Positions 1 through 7,235 of a stretch of 9,400 nucleotides of DNA are shown here, in pieces. This stretch comes from DATFLK01 sp035267815. GTDB taxonomy: Bacteria > Pseudomonadota > Zetaproteobacteria > Mariprofundales > Mariprofundaceae. The notes below the pieces were generated by a model that did no database searches, had not been told where the DNA came from, and was given only the letters and a program-made list of their open reading frames with translations. The translations under genes were made by a program, and so were the position numbers. Position 1 is the stretch's first letter; each line of letters opens with the position of its first letter. The DNA is taken from contig DATFLK010000090.1 in assembly GCA_035267815.1 (NCBI GenBank), positions 1 through 9,400 on the forward strand, written 5' to 3'.

Positions 1-838
1 CCACCACATCAGATACCGTCGGACCGGCTGTCGAGTCGATGGCCACGGTGGTCAGACCTTCCACCTGATTGCCGAGATTGCGGGCCGCATCGACAGCCTG
101 CAAAAAGACCCGGGGCAGTACGACGCTGGAGGCCACATTGATCAACACACCGCCACTGGCTTCCGCCATCATGGCCGAGAGCAGTCGGAAATCGGTGAAG
201 CCCACGGCGCCCAGCGATTCGCCATGCGTCTTCGGATGCAGGTTGAAGGCATCTGCGCCAATGGCGGGATGAACGGTCACCGGGATGCCGTAGCGGCATG
301 CCGTGGCCAGGACACTGTGGTCCAAATGTTCGGGCTCGAGGTCGAGCAGTTTCTGTCCAACGCTTCGGCCCATGCCCCAGCCTTCAATGGCACCGAAGTT
401 GATGGCCTCATTGATCAGCTCCCCGGTCTCTTTGGTGACACAGAAATGGCCGTCCTGAAGCTCCTGGTCGCGGCACTGGGTGGTGCGACCCGACAGGGCG
501 ATCTCGACATCCTGAAGCAGCGCGGCACCGGTCATGGCTACCCCTGAAATAATGCGCTGTTCAAGCAGTCGTACCAGGATGGGGCTCAAGCCGGTATCCA
601 TGACATGTCCGCCGCAGCCGATGATCACGCTTCGTCCGCGCCGATAGGCGGTGGCAATGGCATCACGCAGGGTGATGATATCTTCCGCAGCTCCCAGTCC
701 GGGCAGGCTGCATAGAAAGTCGGCAAAGGTGCCGCCGGCCTGGTAGGGCGCACCGAAATCCTGTTCGTCGGCTTCGGATTGGCGATCCGCCAGCGGCACG
801 GTTTTCAGTTTGCTGAACGACAGTGGTTTAATGTTCAT
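1..838 (-). CDS. Unrecognised conserved-looking protein coupled to the SIS isomerase; distantly deoxyhypusine-synthase-like (partial, 3' end off the window)
   Basis: The frame is open from an ATG at 838 to the window edge: 279 codons with no stop and no C-terminus. The start overlaps the isomerase stop as ATGA (835-838), so translation is probably coupled. The protein is cytosolic-looking, with no signal peptide or membrane segment. Visible patches are VIIGCGGHVMDTGLSPIL (about residues 71-88), MTGAALLQDVEIALSG (about 101-116), YGIPVTVHPAIGADAFNLHP (about 186-205) and ASGGVLINVASSVVLP (about 228-243). Glycine-rich turns after hydrophobic strands suggest a Rossmann-like fold. The order of an IPV..P..-D-like patch, a DxRLL helix and a GG(V) strand recalls deoxyhypusine synthase, but I cannot see that family's catalytic lysine segment, which may lie beyond the edge. 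The reality of the gene is near certain. Its function is unknown; the coupling hints at heptose or sugar-phosphate metabolism (inference). Confidence 0.85.
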   Translation of the reverse strand, partial: MNIKPLSFSKLKTVPLADRQSEADEQDFGAPYQAGGTFADFLCSLPGLGAAEDIITLRDAIATAYRRGRSVIIGCGGHVMDTGLSPILVRLLEQRIISGVAMTGAALLQDVEIALSGRTTQCRDQELQDGHFCVTKETGELINEAINFGAIEGWGMGRSVGQKLLDLEPEHLDHSVLATACRYGIPVTVHPAIGADAFNLHPKTHGESLGAVGFTDFRLLSAMMAEASGGVLINVASSVVLPRVFLQAVDAARNLGNQVEGLTTVAIDSTAGPTVSDVV

Positions 839-1428
839 GAGTTTGCTCCAAATAGGGTTTGATCGATTATGCCGCAGAGTATATGCAGGCATGTGATGTG
901 CATCTCCTGCACGCGGGGCGTGGAGGCATGCGGGATGTTGAGGTGGACGGTGACGGCAGCATGATGCCCCAGGGCGCCGCCGTTGCGGCCGGTAAGGGCG
1001 ATGACCGGCATGCCAATTTCGGCAGCGGTATCGGCTGCAGCCAGTACGTTCGGGGAGTCGCCGCTGGTGGAAATCAGCAACAGAACATCGCCTTCTCTCC
1101 CGAGTGCCTGAACCTGACGTGCGTAGACCTGCTCAAACGAGATGTCGTTGGCAATACTGGTGATCACAGAGGCATCGTGCGTCAGGGCTACGGATGCTAG
1201 ACCGGGGCGGTCGCCTTCGAATCGATTGACTAGTTCACCGGCAAAATGCTGTGCATCGGCCGCCGAGCCGCCGTTGCCGCAGGCAAGAATCTTGCCGCCC
1301 GCGGACAGGCAGGTAGTCATCAGCTTTGCTGCCTCCATCAGGGGATCGTGCAGAATCCCGGCGCAGTGTTGTCGGAGGCGTATGCCCTCCTCAAAAGTGT
1401 GATCGATATATTCGCGCATGCTGTCCAC
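835..1428 (-). CDS. gmhA: Phosphoheptose isomerase, SIS domain (GmhA-type, DiaA-like relative)
   Basis: GmhA isomerises sedoheptulose 7-phosphate to D-glycero-D-manno-heptose 7-phosphate, the first step to ADP-heptose for the LPS inner core. It is a cytosolic tetramer. The 197-residue length is normal. The SIS phosphate-binding signatures are CGNGGSAADAQHFAGEL (50-66) and ISTSGDSPN (119-127). His61, Glu65, Gln174 and His182 match the metal and catalytic residues known in GmhA. The body also resembles E. coli DiaA, the DnaA-binding paralogue (NRFEGDRPGL, SIANDISFEQVYARQVQALG, and QEMH with IDQTLF near the end), and the gene sits near rsmI and lpoA, as diaA does. As I recall the DiaA sequence, it lacks the Glu and the second His, so an active isomerase is favoured. 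The start is GTG at 1428; an in-frame ATG at 1419 is equally possible, because the AGGT upstream is close to the GTG. It overlaps the downstream gene by 4 bp. Confidence 0.9.
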   Translation of the reverse strand: MDSMREYIDHTFEEGIRLRQHCAGILHDPLMEAAKLMTTCLSAGGKILACGNGGSAADAQHFAGELVNRFEGDRPGLASVALTHDASVITSIANDISFEQVYARQVQALGREGDVLLLISTSGDSPNVLAAADTAAEIGMPVIALTGRNGGALGHHAAVTVHLNIPHASTPRVQEMHITCLHILCGIIDQTLFGANS

Positions 1429-1455
1429 TCTACCTGATGATGTCCTGTAAATGCT

Positions 1456-1542
1456 CTATATGGGGTTGAATCCCCTGGGTGAGAGGATGATCAAATCAAA
1501 ACGGCATTGCAATTGCGCCATGTCCGGTGGCGGGCGGTCCAT
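1456..1542 (-). CDS. Possible 28-codon small ORF between rsmI and gmhA (doubtful)
   Basis: The 152-bp gap between rsmI and gmhA holds an ATG at 1542 preceded by a good Shine-Dalgarno sequence (GGGAGGAG on the minus strand, about 10 nt upstream). It encodes 28 residues starting MDRPPPDMAQLQCRFDLIIL and ends at TAG 1456-1458. An in-frame ATG at 1575 would make it 39 residues with a basic N-terminus. I recognise no family. It could be a leader peptide, a chance ORF, or a relic of yraN, which often lies in this neighbourhood; the likeness to YraN is too weak to claim. The ribosome-binding site is the only positive evidence. Confidence 0.2.
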   Translation of the reverse strand: MDRPPPDMAQLQCRFDLIILSPRGFNPI

Positions 1543-1580
1543 TTTATCAGCGCTCCTCCCTTTCCGCGTCCTCATCCCCT

Positions 1581-2450
1581 CTACTTTTTGTCAGTACCCT
1601 GTGTGAGCAGAAGGTCATAGACACGGGAACGTGGAAGGCGGAATTCCTGTGCCACCCGTCTGGCACGGGCGGATGGCGCCAGTTGTTGCATCTCCTCGTC
1701 TGCCAGGCGTTGCAAGATGGTTGCATCGTCCGTCGGGGCGGGTGGCTCCCTTGAGCCTTCGATGACCAGGACGATTTCACCGCGCACATGTGTGTCGCGC
1801 AATTGCTCCATCACCTCGGCGATTGATCCGGAGATGAACTCCTCGTGTAGTTTGGTCAGTTCCCTAGCCACGCATATCCGGCGGTCGCTTCCGCAGGCAT
1901 CCTGCAGATCGCGCAACGTGCCAACTAGGCGTCTGGGAGACTCCATGATTACCTGTGTGAAGCCCGAATGCCCCACATGGGCCAGTATCTCTTTTCGATG
2001 CCTTCCGCTACGCGGAAGAAAACCGTGATAGGTGAAGCTGTCGGTTGGCAGGCCGCAGGCGGAGAGGGCGGCGATCGGACTGCTCGCACCGGGGAGAGGG
2101 GAGACGTCGATGCCTGATTCACGGACCCGGGAGACCAGCCGGTAGCCCGGATCGTTGATCAGAGGAGTGCCGGCATCGGAGATCAGCGCCACATCCTCCC
2201 CGGCCTGCAGTCGCCGGATCAGGGTGTCGGCCATCTCCCGTTCGTTATGCTCGTGGCAGGCGACCACAGGGGTGGCAATGCCATAGTGACTCAGTAGCTT
2301 GCGACTGACACGCGTGTCTTCAGCGGCGATCAGATCGACCTGTTTCAGGGATTCCACCGCCCGATAGGTGATATCGCCCAGATTCCCGATAGGAGTGGCA
2401 ACGATGAATAGTTGGCCTGTGCGGCGCTTCTCTCTATGCTCCGAGCCCAT
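1581..2450 (-). CDS. rsmI: 16S rRNA (cytidine(1402)-2'-O)-methyltransferase RsmI
   Basis: RsmI transfers a methyl group from S-adenosylmethionine to the 2'-hydroxyl of C1402 in the decoding centre of 16S rRNA. It belongs to the tetrapyrrole (corrin/porphyrin) methylase fold family. The 289-residue length is typical. Diagnostic motifs in order are GQLFIVATPIGNLGDIT (12-28), LIAAEDTR (40-47), HEHNE (66-70), ALISDAGTPLINDPGY (88-103), PLPGASSPIAALSACGLP just after, then GFLP and VARELTKLHEE. The C-terminal RLPRSRVYDLLL matches the small helical tail of the family. The ATG at 2450 leaves 11 residues before GQL, close to the E. coli protein. The start codon overlaps that of the divergent lpoA gene, so its promoter must lie inside the lpoA coding region. 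No terminator is visible after the TAG, so transcription may continue into gmhA. Confidence 0.96.
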   Translation of the reverse strand: MGSEHREKRRTGQLFIVATPIGNLGDITYRAVESLKQVDLIAAEDTRVSRKLLSHYGIATPVVACHEHNEREMADTLIRRLQAGEDVALISDAGTPLINDPGYRLVSRVRESGIDVSPLPGASSPIAALSACGLPTDSFTYHGFLPRSGRHRKEILAHVGHSGFTQVIMESPRRLVGTLRDLQDACGSDRRICVARELTKLHEEFISGSIAEVMEQLRDTHVRGEIVLVIEGSREPPAPTDDATILQRLADEEMQQLAPSARARRVAQEFRLPRSRVYDLLLTQGTDKK

Positions 2451-4386
2451 GATGGTTGCACGTTATCCCGCCGCCCCGTTGGCCGCAATGATTGCCGCCT
2501 GTCTGATGCTAATGTCGCTGTCAGGCTGCGGACCGAAGAAGCCGGTGGCCATTCCGGCGCAGACTACGGCAGGACAGCCGGCGGCTGTGCCCCCCTCTAT
2601 TGTGAAACCCTCTTCCGAAATCGAATCCCTGATGCGATTAGCTACAGAGGATGGTAAGGTGGACGAGGCGCTTTCCGGGCTCTCCCGCATCGAGGACGAA
2701 GGGCCGTCGCCACTCAGTGAAGAGGCGGCATTCCGCCGTGTCCAGTTGCTGTTGCAGTTCCAGTACCCCGAAGCCAGAGAGGCGGCGGAAGCGCTTCTTC
2801 AGCGGTTCCCGAACAGTGCACTGACACCGTACCTCGATGTGTGGCTGGCACAGTGGTGGGCTGCAGAGGGCAATGATGCCCAGGTGCTGGCTTATACCTC
2901 GGCGGCGATGATGCATATGCGGCGGACGGATCGCGTGGTTGAAAAAGCGATCAGTACCGGCCTTGCCGCAGCGCGCCGAAGCTCCGACTGGCAGGCTGTG
3001 CAGTGGTTCTTTCGGGCTGCCTATGCCGATGAAGCGCATCGCGATGCCTGGCTGATTGCCGCGGTATCGCGCAGTTCGCCGGATATCATCAAACGCATGC
3101 ACGAGGCCGATATGTTGCGGGGAGATGTCGGAGAGGCGTTCTATCTTCATGCCACACGGGCTCACCTGATCACCGGCGACATGAATGCCGTCCGGATGAT
3201 GGCTCGTCTGATGCGGCAGGATGTGCCCGGTTCGCGGGCGCTCGGAAAGGTGCAGGCTTGGATCCGGGGCGAGACCCGACCGGTGACCATCGGCGTGCTG
3301 CTGCCGCTGTCGGGGCCATACGCCCATTACGGCGAAGAGGCACTGCGCGGAATACGACTGGCCCTGAGCACGCTGCCGGGCAGCGACCGGATCACGCTGC
3401 GTATTGCCGATACGGCCGGTGATCCGGCCAAATGTCCGGAGGCCTACCGGAGCTTGGTGCGTGACGATGCCGCGATCGTCATCGGCCCACTGCTATCGGA
3501 CTGCACCCGGGCGGTGGCCACGCATCTGGTCGACAATACGCCGGTGATCAGTTTGAGCAGCCGGACCGATCTGGCCAAGGCCGCATCCCAGCTCTTTGTA
3601 CATACGTTTTCGCAGTTGAGTCAGGCGCGTTTTATGGCTGAGCATATTTGGTCCCGCGGTGACCGGCGTTTGGTCCTTGTCGGCTCGCCCGTGGCCCCGA
3701 GTCAACAGGAGGCGGCGACATTCAGACAGGCGTTCGAATCACTAGGCGGAGAGGTGATCGATACCGTTGAATTGCCGCCCCATACTGTTGATTTCCGAAG
3801 CGAGCTTCGTGCCATGCGCTCGCGTACCGACGATGAGGTGTTGCTGGCCAGTCTGGATCGGGATCTGGCGCTTTTCGTTGCCGACAACGATCAGGATATC
3901 CGCATGCCGGCCAACTTCGACGGAATGTATTTAGCCATTCCCGGCCAATCGGTGGCGTTGCTAGCCGGTCAGCTGGCCTATGAGAATCTTACCTCCGTTC
4001 ATCTGTACGGCAGCGCGCACTGGCGTGACGGGCACCTGCTCGATGATAAAGGACGCTATCTGACGGGTAGCCAGTTTACCGGGGTCTCCTTCCCGTCGGA
4101 CGAAACGGCCGCTTCGCGTTCGCTGCTTCTGAACTATCGGGATGTATGGGGTGAGGGAAAGCCTGGCAAGCTGACCGGACTGGCCTACGATACCACGCTG
4201 ATCGCGGTGATGGTCAGCAGCCGTTTGGGGCTTTCCGGCAGTGATGCCATCCATGCGCTGGAGGATCCGGCCGGGTTCCCCGGCCAGACCGGTCATGTGC
4301 GTTTTGACGCCCAGGGTATCGGTCACAAATCTTTCGGAGTATTCACGATCCGGCGTGGGAAGGTGGTACCGGCAGCGGCAGGCTGA
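2449..4386 (+). CDS. lpoA: Penicillin-binding protein activator lipoprotein, LpoA/YraM (LppC) family
   Basis: LpoA is an outer-membrane lipoprotein that reaches through the periplasm and stimulates the transpeptidase of PBP1A. The 645-residue product begins with a lipoprotein signal: a short basic n-region, a hydrophobic stretch and the lipobox LSGC with Cys27. Gly at +2 is compatible with outer-membrane sorting. A Pro/Ala-rich linker (about 28-55) and a helical, TPR-like region (about 60-265) follow. From about residue 278 there is a type 1 periplasmic-binding-protein-like domain beginning TIGVLLPLSGPYAHYGEEAL, with VIGPLLSD and PVISLSSRTDL downstream. This two-part layout matches the LppC family; E. 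coli LpoA has 678 residues. An open frame extends upstream to 2368 inside rsmI, but only ATG 2449 or 2452 gives a proper signal peptide. The gene is convergent with PBP1A. A LivK-type solute-binding protein is the alternative, but the N-terminal region and synteny argue against it. Confidence 0.9.
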   Translation: MMVARYPAAPLAAMIAACLMLMSLSGCGPKKPVAIPAQTTAGQPAAVPPSIVKPSSEIESLMRLATEDGKVDEALSGLSRIEDEGPSPLSEEAAFRRVQLLLQFQYPEAREAAEALLQRFPNSALTPYLDVWLAQWWAAEGNDAQVLAYTSAAMMHMRRTDRVVEKAISTGLAAARRSSDWQAVQWFFRAAYADEAHRDAWLIAAVSRSSPDIIKRMHEADMLRGDVGEAFYLHATRAHLITGDMNAVRMMARLMRQDVPGSRALGKVQAWIRGETRPVTIGVLLPLSGPYAHYGEEALRGIRLALSTLPGSDRITLRIADTAGDPAKCPEAYRSLVRDDAAIVIGPLLSDCTRAVATHLVDNTPVISLSSRTDLAKAASQLFVHTFSQLSQARFMAEHIWSRGDRRLVLVGSPVAPSQQEAATFRQAFESLGGEVIDTVELPPHTVDFRSELRAMRSRTDDEVLLASLDRDLALFVADNDQDIRMPANFDGMYLAIPGQSVALLAGQLAYENLTSVHLYGSAHWRDGHLLDDKGRYLTGSQFTGVSFPSDETAASRSLLLNYRDVWGEGKPGKLTGLAYDTTLIAVMVSSRLGLSGSDAIHALEDPAGFPGQTGHVRFDAQGIGHKSFGVFTIRRGKVVPAAAG

Positions 4387-4405
4387 GCCGTTGACCGGTT
4401 AGCAG

Positions 4406-6760
4406 CTACAATCCGAGCTCCATAAGTTTCTTCTTGTCCGTTTCTGAATCGTTGCCGGTGGATAGAGAGGACTCCGAAACGCCCGCTTCGTCTTCCGTGC
4501 CGGTTCTAAAAGCCTCCATGAAGGGGTGCTTGGTCGACGGTGTGGCGAGCTTGCCGGTCACCGGATCAATCGCGACCCACTCCACGCCCTTTGGCGGCGT
4601 GAAATTTTCCACGGGCTTGCCGCGATGAAAGGCCTCCATCGCTTTGAGCCAGATGGGAAGCGCAGCATGTGCTCCCGTTTCACGACGGCCGAGGCTGGTC
4701 GGGGTGTCACGACCGACCCATGTGCCGGTCAGTACCTGGGGCGTGAATCCGATAAACCAGGCATCGACCTGATGGTCCGTGGTGCCGGTTTTTCCGGCTG
4801 CCGGACGGTGAAGGGCACGTGCCCGGCGTCCGGTGCCGTGCTGGATGACGCCTTGCATCATGTTGAGGGTGAGAAAACTGCTGACCGGGTCCAGCGTCTG
4901 TTCGGCCGGTTGCATGCCGTCACCGACACCGAGTACCGGATCGGCATGACAGACCTGACAGCGGTTGCCAGCCACGGCTCTGTGCAGTGTTTTGCCATTG
5001 CGGTCCTGGACCTGCTGTACGGCGACCGGTTTCCAGCGGCGGCCGCCACTGGCGATGACGGCATAGGATTCGGTCATCTCCTTCAGGGAGACCTCCGTGG
5101 CGCCGAGTGCCAACGCCAGCTGGGCCGGGAATTTCCGGTCAAACTGGTAGTTGTGAAGCGCTTGCAGGAAGCGATCGATACCGATGTCCTGCAACAGCTT
5201 GATTGAGGCCAGATTGCGGGAGTGTTCCAGTGCGTTGCGCAGCGTGACAGGACCGGCAAATCGATTCTCGTAGTTTTCCGGACGCCAGAATTGATCCTGA
5301 GAGTGCTCACCGAAGACGATAGGCGTATCCATGATGATGGTGGCCGGCGTGAAGCCGTTGTCCATGGCCGTGGCATAGAGGAACGGCTTGAAGGCGCTGC
5401 CGGGCTGACGATCGGCCTGTGTCGACCGGTCGAAGTCGCCAAAGTGGTAATCGAATCCGCCGACCTGTGCGAGCATGGTGCCGTGTTGCAGGTCGATGCT
5501 GTAGAGCGCCGCCTCCACCGATGGACTCTGGGTCAGCCGGACACCACCGCTGCCGGTACCCTGCAGCATGATCTCGTCACCGATCCGCCACACCCGTTTT
5601 GAAGGGTCGATATCAGGGTCCCATTGCCAGTCGGGCTTCGGCAGCCTCCAGCGCTGTTTGCCGTCATTGACCAGCAGGTCGCCGTCCGGCAGCACCTTCT
5701 CGATCAGGCCGGGCAGAATATCGTATCGCTCGAACGGCCGGTCAGGCTGGTGTTCGGCCCATGTTTTCAGTGTGTCGGCCCACTGCGCCGGCTCGAAGTG
5801 TTTTTCGGCACCGCGATAGTACTGCTGTTGTTCCACTGCGAGTACGCCCTGGCGTACGGCATGGATGGCTGACTCCTCCGCCTTCGGATCGTAGGGGACG
5901 ATGATGGTCAATCCCTGCCGACGCAGGGTGCGGGTGCCGAATCTGTCGACCAGTGCCTGGTATACTCGCGTAGCATAGGCATTTTTCAGCTTCGGTTCGG
6001 GGAGGGGCGCGACATGGATCGGCTCCTTCAATGCGACCGCCACATCCCTGGCGCTGGCCACACCGCTGTTGAGCATCATGTGAAGCACCGTATCACGACG
6101 CTTCTTCGCTCGTTGGGGATGAAGGTGCGGGGCGTATCCGCTGGGTGCTTTGGGCAGACCTGCCAGCATGGCGCACTCGGCCAGGGTGAGCTGGTCGAGG
6201 TGTTTGTGGAAGTAGAGCCACGCTGCCGATGCGACCCCATAGGCTCCGCGGCCAAGATAGATCTGGTTCAGATAGAGATAGAGAATGTCGTTCTTGCTCA
6301 GCGTCTGTTCCATGCGGTGAGCGAGGATCATCTCCTTGATCTTCCGGGTATAGGTGCGCTTGGGCGAAAGCAGAAGATTTTTGGCCACCTGCTGGGTAAT
6401 GGTGGAACCGCCCTGGACAACATGTCCCGCCCTCAGGTTGGCAATCGCCGCGGAGAGAATCCGCGCCGGGTTGATGCCGGGGTGCTGGTAGAAGTGTTCG
6501 TCCTCGGCGGCCAGAAAAGCGTCGATAAGCTGCTGGGGGATCTCGGAGAGGGGCGTCAGGATTCGGTGTTGGTCGGCATATTCGTCCAGCAGCTCGCCCT
6601 GAGGGTTGTAGACCCGCGAGACCAGCGGTGGCTGGTAGGCTTCCAAGCTGTTAAGTTTGGGCAGGCTGCTGGCGAAATAGAAGTAGGTACCGGTGATGCA
6701 GATCACTGCAAGCAGACAACATGCTAAGCCTATTTTCAGGATGGTTGAGAGTATGCGCAT
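4406..6760 (-). CDS. mrcA: Class A penicillin-binding protein 1A (bifunctional transglycosylase/transpeptidase)
   Basis: This inner-membrane enzyme polymerises lipid II into glycan strands and cross-links the peptides. The 784-residue product has a cytoplasmic start and one membrane anchor (about 10-30). The GT51 transglycosylase domain shows EDEHFYQHPG (catalytic Glu86), GGSTITQQ (117-124) and RKIKE (Glu143). A central segment (about 290-410) fits the OB-like insert of PBP1A proteins. The transpeptidase motifs are SAFK (nucleophile Ser455 to Lys458), SRN (514-516) and KTGT (657-660). A VAIDPVTGKLATPS segment and a charged tail end the protein. There is no UB2H segment, so it is PBP1A-type rather than PBP1B. 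An unusual CxxCH lies at 601-605. The ATG at 6760 is the only start that keeps the anchor intact; its ribosome-binding site is weak. It is convergent with lpoA (19-bp gap, no clear terminator hairpin) and divergent from the pilin genes. Confidence 0.97.
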   Translation of the reverse strand: MRILSTILKIGLACCLLAVICITGTYFYFASSLPKLNSLEAYQPPLVSRVYNPQGELLDEYADQHRILTPLSEIPQQLIDAFLAAEDEHFYQHPGINPARILSAAIANLRAGHVVQGGSTITQQVAKNLLLSPKRTYTRKIKEMILAHRMEQTLSKNDILYLYLNQIYLGRGAYGVASAAWLYFHKHLDQLTLAECAMLAGLPKAPSGYAPHLHPQRAKKRRDTVLHMMLNSGVASARDVAVALKEPIHVAPLPEPKLKNAYATRVYQALVDRFGTRTLRRQGLTIIVPYDPKAEESAIHAVRQGVLAVEQQQYYRGAEKHFEPAQWADTLKTWAEHQPDRPFERYDILPGLIEKVLPDGDLLVNDGKQRWRLPKPDWQWDPDIDPSKRVWRIGDEIMLQGTGSGGVRLTQSPSVEAALYSIDLQHGTMLAQVGGFDYHFGDFDRSTQADRQPGSAFKPFLYATAMDNGFTPATIIMDTPIVFGEHSQDQFWRPENYENRFAGPVTLRNALEHSRNLASIKLLQDIGIDRFLQALHNYQFDRKFPAQLALALGATEVSLKEMTESYAVIASGGRRWKPVAVQQVQDRNGKTLHRAVAGNRCQVCHADPVLGVGDGMQPAEQTLDPVSSFLTLNMMQGVIQHGTGRRARALHRPAAGKTGTTDHQVDAWFIGFTPQVLTGTWVGRDTPTSLGRRETGAHAALPIWLKAMEAFHRGKPVENFTPPKGVEWVAIDPVTGKLATPSTKHPFMEAFRTGTEDEAGVSESSLSTGNDSETDKKKLMELGL

Positions 6761-6761
6761 T

Positions 6762-7235
6762 ATGCGAAGGTTACGGCGTTCTCCCCTGTGCCTGCAAGCG
6801 TTACAACGCGATCAGGCCGGCTTCACCCTGATCGAGATGATGGTCGTGGTCGTGATTATCGGCATTATGGCTGCGATCGCCATGCCTGCCTACGCATCCT
6901 GGCATAACCGCAGAGCCGTTGAGTCCGCATCGGCCTCGTTGATGGCGCATCTGAAACAGGCGAGAAATCTGGCTGTGGCGGAGAACCGATCGGTCAGTGT
7001 CGCCTTGTCGCCGCATGCCTACACCTTCGATGCCGATACTAGCGGCACATGCGGCCATTGCCGTAACCTGACAGTCGATCTTCGGCAGTATTCAGGCAAA
7101 CTCACGCTCTCTCCGGCCACGGTCCATACCTTTACAAGCCAGGGGACCGCGAATGCCGGTACGATGACCGTTGCGGCACCGGGCGCCAGTCGCCAAATTA
7201 TGCTTAATATCATCGGCAGGGCCTATTACCGGTGA
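6762..7235 (+). CDS. fimT: Type IV minor prepilin, GspH/FimT (FimU) family
   Basis: This is a minor pilin thought to join the tip or priming complex of a type IVa pilus. A basic leader ends at the prepilin peptidase site QAG^FTLIEMM: Gly at -1, Phe at +1 and Glu at +5. A hydrophobic helix VVVVIIGIMAAIAMPAY follows. The middle has the family's AR-NLAVAENRSVSV-type segment after the helix, and the protein is about 157 residues long, as usual. Cys97 and Cys100 form a CGHC, probably a short disulfide. Start choice: ATG 6762 has GAGAG 10 nt upstream and gives a 20-residue leader. ATG 6753 is in frame and would overlap the divergent PBP1A start by 8 bp. The frame opens further upstream inside PBP1A but without a usable leader. 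It is first of four overlapping or abutting pilin genes. FimT versus FimU versus GspH cannot be settled here. Confidence 0.9.
   Translation: MRRLRRSPLCLQALQRDQAGFTLIEMMVVVVIIGIMAAIAMPAYASWHNRRAVESASASLMAHLKQARNLAVAENRSVSVALSPHAYTFDADTSGTCGHCRNLTVDLRQYSGKLTLSPATVHTFTSQGTANAGTMTVAAPGASRQIMLNIIGRAYYR

Noticed and set aside
1462..1475. GGGG-TTGAAT-CCCC as a terminator hairpin
   Set aside because: The stem is four base pairs and no T-run follows on either strand.
1429..1580. The rsmI-gmhA gap as an RNase P RNA gene, which in some Proteobacteria lies near rsmI
   Set aside because: The gap is only 152 bp, and the conserved GAGGAAAGTCCGGGC-type core is absent on both strands.
2368..2448. Upstream extension of lpoA into rsmI
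   Set aside because: It would put 27 extra residues before the lipoprotein signal and lies fully inside the well-conserved rsmI N-terminus.
4387..4405. A bidirectional terminator between lpoA and PBP1A
   Set aside because: Only the 6-bp palindrome ACCGGT and no T-tract is present in the 19-bp gap.
4526..5206. Long plus-strand open frame opposite PBP1A, and similar frames at 6014-6727 and 2638-3327 (minus)
   Set aside because: They are antisense to clear coding regions, show no motifs or credible starts, and are explained by codon bias in GC-rich genes.
7050..7061. CGHC in the FimT-like pilin as a thiol-disulfide oxidoreductase active site
   Set aside because: There is no thioredoxin fold context; a structural disulfide in a minor pilin is the simpler reading.
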